From Anaeramoeba ignava (Eukaryota; Metamonada; Anaeramoebidae), in assembly GCA_028826165.1 (NCBI GenBank), contig JAPDFW010000074.1, forward strand, positions 124,001 through 188,000: 64,000 nt of DNA, written 5' to 3'. The position numbers and the translations under genes were made by a program. Below the pieces are notes generated by a model. That model saw nothing but the letters and a program-made list of their open reading frames with translations. It was not told the DNA's origin and did no database searches. Of the stretch, positions 24,350 through 35,926 are shown in pieces (position 1 is the first letter of the stretch; every line of letters starts with the position of its first letter).

Positions 24350-26040
24350 AAAAAATAAACTTTTCTAATTAATAATTTTTAAATTTTAATAAAATATTTA
24401 TTATTTACAAATTATTTAGAATAAATTTATAAATAAATTATTTTTGATTTTAATTATTAATTTTGAAATAATTTAAATAAAATAATTTAATAATTAAAAT
24501 ATACTTTTCTAATTAATAATTTTTAAGTTTTAATAAAATATTTATTATTTACAAATTATTTAGAATAAGTTTATAAATAAATTATTTTTGATTTTAATTA
24601 TCAATTTTGAAATAATTTAAATAAAATAATTTAATAAATAAAATATACTTTTCTATTTAATAATTTTTAAGTTTTAATAAAATATTTATTATTTACAAAT
24701 TATTTAGAATAAATTTATAAATAAATTATTTTTAAATTTAGTTATCAATTTTGAAATAATTTGAATAAAATAATTTAATAATCAAAATAAACTTTTCTAA
24801 TTAACAATTTTTAAGTTTCAATAAAATATTTATTATTTACAAATTATTTAGAATAAATTTATAAATAAATTATTTTTGATTTTAATTATCAATTTTGAAA
24901 TAATTTGAATAAAATAATTTAATAATTAAAATAAACTTTTCTAATTAATAATTTTTAAGTTTTAATAAAATATTTATTATTTATAAATTATTTAGAATAA
25001 ATTTATAAATAAATCATTTTTAAATTTAATTATCAATTTTGAAATAATTTGAATAAAATAATTTAATAAATAAATAAACTTTTCTAATTAATAATTTTTA
25101 AGTTTTTAATAAAATATTTATTATTTACAAATTATTTAGAATAAATTTATAAATAAATTATTTTTAAATTTAATTATCAATTTTGAAATAATTTAAATAA
25201 AATAATTTAATAAAAATAAACTTTTCTAATTAATAATTTTTAAGTTTTAATAAAATATTTATTATTTACAAATTATTTATAATAAATTTATAAATAAATT
25301 ATTTTTGATTTTAATTATTAATTTTGAAATAATTTAAATAAAAATAATTTAATAAATAAATAAACTTTCTAATTAATAATTTTTAAGTTTTAATAAAATA
25401 TTTTTATTTAAAAATTATTTAGAATAAATTTATAAATAAATTATTTTTAATTTTAATTATCAATTTTGAAATAATTTGAATAAAATAATTTAATAAATAA
25501 AATAAACTTTTCTAATTAATAATTTTTAAGTTTTAATAAAATATTTATTAATTAAAAATTAATTAGAATAAATTTATAAATAAATTATTTTTGAATTTAA
25601 TTAATTTTTGAAATAATTTGAATAAAATAATTTAATAAATAAAATATAATTTTCTATTTAATAATTTTTAAGTTTTAATAAAATATTTATTATTTACAAA
25701 TTATTTAGAATAAATTTATAAATAAATTATTTTTAAATTTAATTATCAATTTTGAAATAATTTGAATAAAATAATTTAATAAAAATAAACTTTTTCTAAT
25801 TAATAATTTTTAAATTTTAATAAAATAATTATTTTACAAATTATTTAGAATAAATTTATAAAATAAATTATTTTTTTTTAATTTCAATTTTGAAATAATT
25901 TGAATAAAATAATTTAATAATTAAAATAAACTTTTCTAATTAATAATTTTTAAGTTTTAATAAAATATTTATTATTTAAAAATTATTTAGAATAAATTTA
26001 TAAATAAATTATTTTTGATTTAAATTAAAATAATTGATAA
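24350..26040. repeat. 144-bp satellite, about 12 tandem copies
   Basis: The word TTTTCTAATTAATAATTTTTAAG starts recur at 24361, 24505, 24649, 24793 and 24937, exactly 144 bp apart, then at 142-144-bp spacing to about 25932. Each monomer also carries AAAATATTTATTATTTACAAATTATTTAGAATAA and a TTTTGAAATAATTT block. The array fills the gap between the divergent RING and BTB-TLDc starts. A shorter, degenerate block lies at 28500-29480 before the second BTB-TLDc copy. Confidence 0.88.
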
Positions 26041-26059
26041 TTAAATAAATAAATAAAAT

Positions 26060-26513
26060 ATATTTAAATTCCACTTTTTTTATTTATTTTTTTTTTGCCT
26101 TCTTTTAATTAATTTTTTTTTTAATTTTTTTTTCATTTTTTTCTTTACAAAAACAAAACAAAAACAAAGAAATAAAAAGATATTTAAATTCCACTTTTTT
26201 TATTTATTTTTTTTTTGCCTTCTTTTAATTAATTTTTTTTTTTCATTTTTTTTTTCATTTTTTTTCTTTACAAAAACAAAAACAAAAACAAAGAAATAAA
26301 AAGAATTTACTTTTATTTTTTTTATTAATTTTATTATTCACACACAAAAACACAAAAACAAACACACACACAAAAACACAAAAACAAACACACAAAAACA
26401 CACAAAAAAGTAATTAAAAATTTATTTTTTATTTTTTATTTTTTAAATTCCATTTTTATTTATTTAATTAATTAATTTAATTTCAATAAAATAAAATAAA
26501 ATAAAATAGGAAA
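26060..26513 (+). promoter_or_regulatory. BTB-TLDc gene upstream region with a 120-bp duplication and TTTTTTTGCCTTC
   Basis: A 120-bp segment beginning TATTTAAATTCCAC and containing TTTTTTTTGCCTTCTTTTAATT occurs twice in tandem (GCCT at 26097 and 26217). A CACACAAAAACA run and AATAAAATAAAATAGGAAA follow just before ATG 26514. The second gene copy has a single version (GCCT at 29518). Promoter function is inferred from position and recurrence. Confidence 0.4.
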
Positions 26514-28173
26514 ATGGATAATAATAACAATAATAATAATAACCAAATTGAAAATCAAAATCAAAATCAAAATCAAAATTGAAAATCAAAATGAAAATCA
26601 AAATGAAAATGAAAATGAAATGAAAAATTTAGAAAAAAAAGTAACAAAAAATTTAATTAAAGATTATTCAAACCTTTTAAATGGAAATTCATTTAAAGAT
26701 TTTTCAATTTTTGTTGAGAATAAATCAAATCCTTTTGAATTTAAAGTTCATAAATCAATTTTATCTTCAAGATCTCCTTTTTTTAATGAATCATTAAGGC
26801 AAGAATCTCTTTCTATTTCTTTAAATCAATTTAATAAAAAAGAAATGGAATCAATTTTGAGTTATATTTATTATGGAAATATTTCTTTTGAGAATCAAGA
26901 AAATCTTATTCAATTATTAGAAATTTCAATTTATTTTAAATTAAATTTATTGAAAGAAATTATTCAAAAAAAAATTTTAAATTCAATTAATTATTCAAAT
27001 TTTTTCCAATTTTTATTCCAAAATCGAAATTTAAATTCAAATGAAATTGAAATAAAATGTTTTGAATTAATAAATAAAAATTTTTCCCAAATTCAAAATA
27101 ATGAAAATTTATTCAATTTAACTAAAGAAGAAATTATCAAATTTATTCAATTTAAACAAGAAAAAAAAGAAATTTTTCAATTTGATTTTTTTCAATTTTT
27201 AAATAATTGGATTGAAAAAAGAAATAAAAAATTAAAAGGAAAAAAAGAAAAAGAAAAAGAAAAAGAAAAAGGAATTGAAAAGAAAAGATTATTTCATTCT
27301 TTTTTTTCATTATTTGATAAAGATTCAATTTCAAAACAAGATTTTGATAAATTAAATCAATTTGATATTTTTCCTAAATCTTTTTTAGTTGATATTCAAA
27401 ACAAAGTTATTCAAGACAAAGATAAACAAAATCAAGAAATGAAAATTGAAATTGAAGATAAATTAAAAAAAGAACTTGATAAGAAAGATAAAGAAATTGA
27501 AGAAAAATGGAAGAAAGAAGTTGATAAAATGAAAGAAGAAAATGATAAAATGAAAGAAGAAGTTGATAAAATGAAACCTATTTTTGAACAACATCAAAAA
27601 GAAATTGAATTACAAAAAAGTTTTTTTGGATTATCAGATTCTGAAATTATTAAAGATATTGAATATGTTAAGAAATTAAAAGAATGGATAAATGATAATG
27701 ATTTTTTTTCTAAAATGAAAAAAGGATTTTCAGCAAAAAGAGATGGATTTTCATCTTCTAATTTTCATTCTAAAGCTGATAATCATGGAAAAACATTAGT
27801 TATTATCAAAACATCATCAAATTATATTTTTGGTGGATTTACTCAAGTTGGTTATAAATCAAATGTTAACAATTATATTAATGATTCAAATGCATTTATT
27901 TTCACATTAAAAAATCCATCAAATCATCAACCTCAAAAATTTACTTGTAAACTTCCTCAATATGCAATTTATTCTAATTCAAGTTATGGTCCAACTTTTG
28001 GAGGTCATGATATTTATATTAATCCAAATCTTAATCAAGGATCTCATACTAATTTTGGACATTCTTATAATACACCAAATGGAATTACTCCTCAATCAAC
28101 TCAAGCTCAAAATTATTTTACAGGAAATTATAATCAATGGCAAATTTCAGAACTTGAATGTTATTTCATTTAA
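26514..28173 (+). CDS. BTB/POZ-TLDc protein, copy 1, with a +1 break near the N-terminus
   Basis: ATG 26514 opens an Asn/Gln-rich frame (MDNNNNNNNNQIENQ...) that meets TGA at 26580; the +1 frame then stays open to 28173. Alternatively translation starts at the in-frame ATG 26620 (MKNLEKKVTKN), giving 517 residues. Domains from that start: BTB/POZ at about 10-120 (FKDFSIFVENKSNPFEFKVH, HKSILSSRSPFF), a BACK-like helical part to about 215, Lys/Glu coiled coil at about 260-340, and a TLDc domain at 365-517 (SNYIFGGFTQVGYKSN, AFIFTLKNPS, YFTGNYNQWQISELECYFI). BTB proteins often act as cullin-3 adaptors, and TLDc domains are linked to oxidative-stress resistance and V-ATPase regulation; the role of this fusion is unknown. 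There are no introns. The second copy has an unbroken N-terminus, showing that the break is a recent single-base change or an artefact. Confidence 0.85.
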
Positions 28174-28499
28174 TTCCTCTTTTTTTTTTCAATTTTAATT
28201 TTAATTTTAATTTTAATTTTTAATTTTAATTCAAATTCAAATTTTAATTCCAATTCCAATTCAAATTCCAAATCAAATTCAAATTCCAATTCAATTTTAA
28301 TTTCAATAAAAAAACAAAACAATATTTTTATCTAATTTTTAATAATAAAATAAATAATAAATAATTAATTTAGATAAAAGAAATTATTATAAAATATAAA
28401 AATAGAAATAATTTTAAATTTAATTATTTATTATTCTTTATTTCATTTTATTAATAATTTTAATTCATTTTTTTCCTTTTTTTTATTTTCAAATTAATT

Positions 28500-29480
28500 A
28501 ATTTTAATAAATAATTAATCATTAATTTATATAGAATAAATTTTAAATAAATTATTTTTTCAATTTTTTATTTGAGATAAAATAATTTTAAAAATAAACT
28601 TTTCTAATTTATTTTTAAGTTTTAATTATTTACAAATTTTTGAAATAATTTTAAATAAAAAATAATTTTAATAATTTAAATAAAATAATAATAAAAATAA
28701 ACTTTTCTATTTAATAATTTTTAAGTTTTAATAAAATATTTATTATTTACAAATTATTTAGAATAAATATAAATAAATTATTTTTAAAAATTATCAATTT
28801 TGAAATAATTTGAATAAATTTAAATAATGAAAATAAACTTTTCTAATTTAATTTTTAAGTTTTAATAAAATATTTTCTATTTACAAATTATTTAGAATAA
28901 ATTTATAAATAAATTATTTTTGATTTTAATTATAATTTTGAAAATAATTTGAATAAAATAATTTAATAAATTAAAATAAACTTTTCTATTTAATAATTTT
29001 TAAGTTTTAATAAAATATTTATTTATTTAAATAAATTTATTTAGAATTTAAATAATTTTAAAATAAAATAATCAAAATTATTTTTCTATTTAATAATTTT
29101 TAAGTTTTAATAAAAATTTTTTTGAAAATTATTTAGAATAAAATAAATAAATTATTTTTAAATTTAGTTATCAATTTTGAATAAAATAATGAATAAAATA
29201 ATTTAATAATCAAAATAAACTTTTCTAATTAACAATTTTTAAGTTTTAATAAAATATTTATTATTTACAAATTATTTAGAATAAATTTATAAATAAATTT
29301 TTTTTTAATTATCAATTTTGAAATAATTTAAATAAAATAATTTAATAATTAAAATAAACTTTTCTAATTAATAATTTTTAAGTTTTAATAAAATATTTAT
29401 TATTTAAAAATTATTTAGAATAAATTTATAAATAAATTATTTTTGATTTTAATTAAAATAATTGATAATTAAATAAATAA
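28500..29480. repeat. Degenerate second block of the 144-bp satellite
   Basis: About six copies of the same monomer (TTTTCTAATTAAT...TTTTTAAGTTTTAATAAAATATTT) with many deletions and homopolymer changes. It stands in the same place relative to the second BTB-TLDc copy as the 24350-26040 block does to the first, so satellite and gene were duplicated together. Confidence 0.8.
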
Positions 29481-29769
29481 ATAAAATATATTTAAATTCC
29501 ACTTTTTATTTATTTTTGCCTTCTTTTTAATTTTTAATTTTTCATTTTTCTTTACAAAAACAAAAACAAAAACAAAAACAAAAACAAAGAAATAAAAAGA
29601 ATTTACTTTTTATTTTTATTAATTTTTTATTATTCAAAAACACAAAAACTTTTACACAAAAAGTAATTAAAATTTATTTATTTTTTATTTTTTATTTTTT
29701 AAATTCCATTTTTATTTATTTAATTAATTAATTTAATTCCAATAAAATAAAATAAAATAAAATAGGAAA

Positions 29770-31526
29770 ATGGATAACAATAACCAAATTGAAAATCAAA
29801 TTGAAAATCAAAATCAAAATCAAAATCAAATTGAAAATCAAAATCAAAATCAAATTGAAAATCAAAATCAAAATGAAAATGAAAATGAAATGAAAAATTT
29901 AGAAAAAAAAGTAACAAAAAATTTAATTAAAGATTATTCAAACCTTTTAAATGGAAATTCATTTAAAGATTTTTCAATTTTTGTTGAGAATAAATCAAAT
30001 CCTTTTGAATTTAAAGTTCATAAATCAATTTTATCTTCAAGATCTCCTTTTTTTAATGAATCATTAAGACAAGAATCTCTTTCTATTTCTTTAAATCAAT
30101 TTAATAAAAAAGAAATGGAATCAATTTTGATTTATATTTATTATGGAAATATTTCTTTTGATAATCAAGAAAATCTTATTCAATTATTGGAAATTTCAAT
30201 TTATTTTAAATTAAATTTATTGAAAGAAATTATTCAAAAATTTTAAATTCAATTAATTATTCAAATTTTTCCAATTTTTATTCCAAAATCGAAATTTAAA
30301 TTCAAATGAAATTGAAATAAAATGTTTTGAATTAATAAATAAAAATTTTTCCCAAATTCAAAATAATGAAAATTTATTCAATTTAACTAAAGAAGAAATT
30401 ATCAAATTTATTCAATTTAAACAAGAAAAAAAAGAAATTTTTCAATTTGATTTTTTTCAATTTTTAAATAATTGGATTGAAAAAAGAAATAAAAAATTAA
30501 AAGGAAAAAGAAAAAGAAAAAGAAAAAGAAAAAGGAATTGAAAAGAAAAGATTATTTCATTCTTTTTTTTCATTATTTGATAAAGATTCAATTTCAAAAC
30601 AAGATTTTGATAAATTAAATCAATTTAATTTTTTTCCTAAATCTTTTTTAGTTGATATTCAAAACAAAGTTATTCAAGATAAAGATAAACAAAATCAAGA
30701 AATGAAAATTGAAATTGAAGATAAATTAAAAAAAGAACTTGATAAGAAAGATAAAGAAATTGAAGATAAAAACAAAGAAATTGAAGATAAAAACAAAGAA
30801 ATTGAAGATAAAAATAAAGAAAGTTGAAGAAAAAACAAAGAAATTGAAGAAAAATGGAAGAAAAAAGTTGATAAAATGAAAAAAAAGAAAGTTGATAAAA
30901 TGAAACCTATTTTTTTGAAACATGGAAAAAGAATCGAAAAGAAATTGAAATAAGAACCAATCAAAAAGAATTTTCCTCAATTTTCAGATTCTGAAATTAT
31001 TAAAGATATTGAATATGTTAAGAAATTAAAAGAATGGATAAATGATAATGATTTTTTTTCTAAAATGAAAAAAGGATTTTCAGCAAAAAGAGATGGATTT
31101 TCATCTTCTAATTTTCATTCTAAAGCTGATAATCATGGAAAAACATTAGTTATTATCAAAACATCATCAAATTATATTTTTGGTGGATTTACTCAAGTTG
31201 GTTATAAATCAAATGTTAACAATTTTATTAATGATTCAAATGCATTTATTTTCACATTAAAAAATCCATCAAATCATCAACCTCAAAAATTTACTTGTAA
31301 ACTACCTCAATATGCAATTTATTCTTATTCAACTCATGGTCCAAGTTTTGGAGGAGGTTATGATATTTATATTAATCAAAATTTTAATCAAGGATCTTAT
31401 ATTAATTTTGGACATTCTTATAATACACCAAATGGAATTAATTATCAAACAAATGAAGCTAAAAATTATTTTGCTGGAAATTATAATCAATGACAAATTT
31501 CAGAACTTGAATGTTATTTCATTTAA
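29770..31526 (+). pseudogene. BTB-TLDc copy 2, decayed by several frame breaks and a nonsense change
   Basis: The copy begins intact (MDNNNQIENQIENQ, then the BTB domain) for 158 codons, then a 4-bp loss in an A-run at about 30236 brings a TAA. More single-base losses and a rearranged coiled-coil segment follow (30500-30960). The TLDc part is open again at 31065-31490, but the Trp of NYNQWQISE is TGA (31492). Identity to copy 1 is very high outside these lesions, so the duplication is young. The lesions are of mixed sign, unlike the +1 breaks elsewhere, which supports a true pseudogene. Confidence 0.82.
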
Positions 31527-31788
31527 TTCCTCTTTTTTTTCAAATTTAATTTTAATTTTAATTTTAATTCAATTTCAATTTTAATTTCAATTTTAATTTC
31601 AATTCCAAATTCAAATTCAAATTCAATAAAAAAACAAAACAAAATTTTTATCCGATTTTGAATTTGTTTATGAAAAATTGTTTTTGTTTTTGTTTTTGTT
31701 TTTGTTTTTGTTTTTGTTTTTGTTTTTTTTTTTGAAAAATGAAAATGGAAAAGAGAAAGAAAGTTTTTTTTTTTGTAAAAGAAAAGAA
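31527..31788. other. Convergent spacer
   Basis: About 260 bp between BTB-TLDc copy 2 (+) and RPT6 (-). It holds an AATTTT/CAAATT simple repeat and a TTTTTG run. The same repeat follows copy 1 at 28190-28310, so the duplication includes the 3' flank. Confidence 0.6.
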
Positions 31789-34700
31789 TCATTTCCACAT
31801 TTTCATGATAGACATTGAACCATCAAGATCCTTTTTCATAACTTTTGAAACAGCCATTTCGAAGTCTTCTTGAGTTAAATGAATTCTTCTTTCACGAAGA
31901 GCATACATTCCAGCTTCAGTACAAACAGCTTTAATTTCTGCACCAGAAGCTCCAGCCATTTTATCTGAAATTTTCTTAAGATTTATTCCTCTAACTAAAT
32001 TCATTTTTCTTGAGTGAATTCTAAGAATTTCAAGCCGAGCCTAAATTATATTTCATTTTAAATTTTAATTTTAATTTTAATTTTAATTTTAATTTTAATT
32101 TTAATTTTAATTTTAATTTTAATTTTAATTTTAATTTTAATTTTAATTTTAATTTTAATTTTAATTTTAATTTTAATTTTAATTTTAATTTTAATTTTAA
32201 TTTTAATTTTAATTTTAATTTAATTTTAATTTTAATTTTAATTTTAATTTTTAATTTTAATTTTAATTTTAAATTTTTAATTTTAATTTTAATTTTAATT
32301 TTAATTTTAATTTTAATTTTTAATTTTAATTTAAATTTTAATTTTAATTTTAATTTTTAAATTTAATTTTAATTTAAATTTTAATTTTAATTTTAATTTT
32401 AATTTTAATTTTAATTTTAATTTTAATTTTAATTTTAATTTTAATTTTAATTTTAATTTTAATTTTAATTTTAATTTTAATTTTAATTTTAATTTTAATT
32501 TTAATTTTAATTTTAATTTTTAATTTTAATTTTAATTTTAATTTTAATTTTAATTTTAATTATAATTTTAATTTTTTTTAAATTTTAATTTTAATTTTAA
32601 TTTTAATTTTAATTTAATTATAATTTTAATTATAATTTTAATTTTAATTTTAATTTTAATTTTAATTTTAATTTTAATTTTAATTTTAATTTTAATTTTA
32701 ATTTTAATTTTAATTTTAATTTTAATTTTAATTTTAATTTTAATTTTAATTTTAATTTTAATTTTAATTTAATTTTAATTTTGATTTTAATTTTTGATTT
32801 AATTTTAATTTTAATTTTAATTTTTAATTTTAATTTTAATTTTAATTTTAATTCAAATCCAAATTCAAATTCAAATTCCAATTCAATTTCAAAATCAATT
32901 TTAAATTTAATTCAAATTCAAATTCAAATTCAAATTCAAAATTTATGTTTAAAAGTAATTTTAAATTTTAAAAGAAAAAAGCTACAGATTCATTAGGATT
33001 TGGGAATTCAATTTTTCTATCAATTCTACCAGGACGTAAAAGAGCGGGATCAAGAATATCAATTCTATTAGTAGCCATTAAAACCTTAATATTTTGAGAA
33101 GATTCGAAGCCATCAAGTTGATTAAGAAGCTCCAACATAGTTCTTTGGACTTCAGAATCACCGCCTCTAGAAGACTCTACTCTCGTGCTACCAATAGAAT
33201 CGATTTCATCCATAAAAATAATAGAAGGCGCATGGAGCCTAGCCATGACAAAGAGCTCCCTGACCATTCTGCTGCCTTCTCCAATGTATTTTTGAACCAG
33301 TTCTGCGCCACTAACTCTTATAAAAGTGCAGTCAGTATGATGAGCAACAGCTCTTGCCAAAAGCGTTTTTCCTGTCCCAGGTGGCCCGAATAGTAGCACG
33401 CCTTTCGGTTGGGATATCCCGAGACTGTCGAATAATTCTGGGTGTTTAATTGGTAGTTCAATCACTTCTTTGATCTCTTGAATTTGTCGATCTAATCCCC
33501 CAATCATGTCGTATGTTGAATCCGGCACTTTTTCTACTCGCATTAAACTTACTAGTGGATCTACTTTGTTCGGTAGGATCTTGTGAAGTCGATATCCGTT
33601 CCCGCTTAATGCTACTCGTGTCCCAGGTGTTAGTGTTGCAATGTCTATGTTTTTGCTGATTCCAACAACATATTTACCTTCAGGATGGATCTTTTTTTTT
33701 AGATTATTGTTTTTATATTAAATATTAATAAATTTGATTATAAAATTGTTTATAAAATTGTTTATTTTTATATATAAAATTGTTTATAAATTTGATTATA
33801 AAATTGTTTATAAAATTGTTTATAAAATTGTTTTTAAATTTGTTTATAAATTTGTTTTTAAAATTGTTTATAAATTTTATATAAATTTTAAATAAATTTG
33901 TTTATAAATTTGTTTATAAATTTGTTTATAAAATTATTTATAAAATTATTTATAAAATTATTTATAAAATTATTAATAAAATTATTTATAAAATTATATA
34001 TAAAATTATATATAAAATTGTTTATAAATTTGTTTTATAAATTTGTTTATAAATTTGTTTATAAAATTGTTTATAAATTTGTTTTATAAATTTGTTTTTA
34101 AATTTGTTTTTAAATTTGTTTTTAAATTGTTTATAAAATTATTTATAAAATTTGTTTATAAATTTGTTTATAAAATTGTTTATAAAATTGTTTTTAAAAT
34201 TGTTTATAAATTTGTTTTATAAAATTGTTTATAAATTTAAAATTATTTATAAATTTGTTTATAAAATTATTTATAAAATTATATATAAATTTGTTTATAA
34301 AATTGTTTATAAAATTGTTTATAAATTGTATATAAATTTTAAATAAATTTGTTTTTAAAATTATTTATAAAATTAATTATAAAATTTTATATATAAAATT
34401 ATTTATAAAATTATATATAAAATTATTTATAAAATTATTTATAAAATTATTTATAAATTTGTTTATAAAATTAATAAAATTATTAATAAATTTATTTATA
34501 AAAAAATTATAAAATTGTAAATATAAAATTATTAATAAAATTATTAATAAATTTGTTTTTAAATTTGTTTATAAAATTATTTATAAAATTATTTATAAAA
34601 TTATTTGTAAAATTATTTATAAAATTTATAAATTATTTATAAAATTATTGTTTTTATAAATTTGTTTATAAAATTATATATAAAATTGTTTATAAAATTA

Positions 34701-35747
34701 TATATAAAATTTTCAATTATAAAATTATATATAAAATTGTTTATAAAATTGTTTATAAATTATATAAAATTATTTATAAAATTTTTATAAAATTATTTAT
34801 AAATTTGTTTATAAAATTATTTATAAAATTGTTTATAAAATTGTTAATAAAATTGTTTTAAAATTATTTATAAAATTATTTATAAAATTGTTTATAAAAT
34901 TATTTATAAAATTGTTTATAAAATTGTTTATAAAATTGTTTATAAATTTGTTTATAAATTTGTTTATAAATTTGTTTATAAAATTGTTTATAAAATTGTT
35001 TATAAATTTGTTTATAAATTTTAAAATAAATTTGTTTATAAAAATTGTTTATAAAATTGTTTATAAAATTATTTATAAAATTGTTTTAAAATTGTATAAA
35101 ATTGTTTATAAAATTATTTATAAAATTGTTTATAAAATTGTTTATAAATTTGTTTTATAAAATTATATATAAATTTGTTTATAAAATTATTTATAAAATT
35201 ATTTATAAATTTGTTTATAAATTTGTTTTTAAATTTGTTTTATAAATTTGTTTATAAATTTGTTTATAAATTATTTAAAATTGTTTATAAATTTATAAAT
35301 AAATTGTTTATAAATTTGTTTATAAAATTATATATAAATTTTAAATAAATTTGTTTTTAAAATTATTTATAAATTTATTTATAAAATTATTTATAAATTT
35401 GTTTATAAAATTGTTTATAAAATTGTTTATAAAATTGTTTATAAAATTGTTTATAAATTTGCTTATAAAATTATTTTTAAAATTGTTTGTAAATTTGTTT
35501 GTAAAAATCTTACTTTAACAAGAGCTTTTTTCTTTCCCATTAATTTTACAACTTCTCCAATACTAGAACTAGACTCTTGTAATAATTCTAATTCTTCTTT
35601 TAAAAGTCTCACTTGAGAATTTAACTCATTTCTTTGAACTTCAAGTCTTCTTATATTTTGTTCTTTTTGTTTTAATAAAATTCTAGTTTCTTCAAGTTTT
35701 CTTTGATAATATTGACTTAAAGGTTTTTTTAAAAAATTTGAAGTCAT
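31789..35747 (-). CDS. RPT6: 26S proteasome regulatory ATPase Rpt6 (PSMC5)
   Basis: Three exons (35747-35514, 33690-32986, 32040-31789) join in phase 0 to give 396 residues, close to the usual 400. The coiled-coil N-terminus ([19 protein letters not shown]) leads to the OB part ending [20 protein letters not shown]. The AAA+ domain has Walker A GPPGTGKT (180-187), Walker B IIFMDEID (Asp239, Glu240), the second region of homology [20 protein letters not shown], and the C-terminal helical part [18 protein letters not shown]. It ends MKMWK, like other Rpt6 proteins without an HbYX tail. Rpt6 is one of six ATPases that unfold substrates and feed them into the 20S core. The introns are 1.8 kb (12-bp ATTTATAAAATT arrays) and 0.95 kb (TTTTAA hexamers). 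This is the firmest family assignment in the window. Confidence 0.97.
32041..32985. repeat. TTTTAA hexamer array in RPT6 intron 2
   Basis: An almost pure hexamer array of more than 100 units with a few one-base phase slips. A CAAATT-rich stretch at 32850-32940 lies next to the donor. Confidence 0.9.
33691..35513. repeat. 12-bp AAATTGTTTATA/AAATTATTTATA array in RPT6 intron 1
   Basis: The whole 1.8-kb intron is a 12-bp array with TTG and TTA variants. Blocks rich in AAATTTGTTT alternate with AAATTATTTAT blocks, suggesting several rounds of local expansion. Confidence 0.87.
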
Positions 35748-35926
35748 TTTCTAAATAAAAGGAAAAAAGAAAAATGAAAAAAAATGAAAAAAAATTTTTG
35801 AAATTTAATTTTAATTGGTTTTTTTAAGTAATTTTGTATTGTTACAACAAACAACAAAATTGTTTTAGAATAGAAAGAACAACAACAAGAAAAAATTAAA
35901 AAAAAAATTAAAAAATTAAAAAAAAA
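35748..35926. other. Short spacer upstream of RPT6
   Basis: About 180 bp between the RPT6 start and the next minus-strand gene's stop codon, so the RPT6 promoter must be very short or overlap the neighbour's 3' end. It contains TTGTATTGTTACAACAAACAACAAAATTGTT, partly palindromic around GTTACAAC. Confidence 0.4.

Noticed and set aside
29770-30246. BTB-only protein from BTB-TLDc copy 2
   Set aside because: The frame ends in a deletion relative to copy 1 and the remaining gene follows in broken pieces, so a pseudogene is simpler, although a truncated BTB product cannot be excluded.
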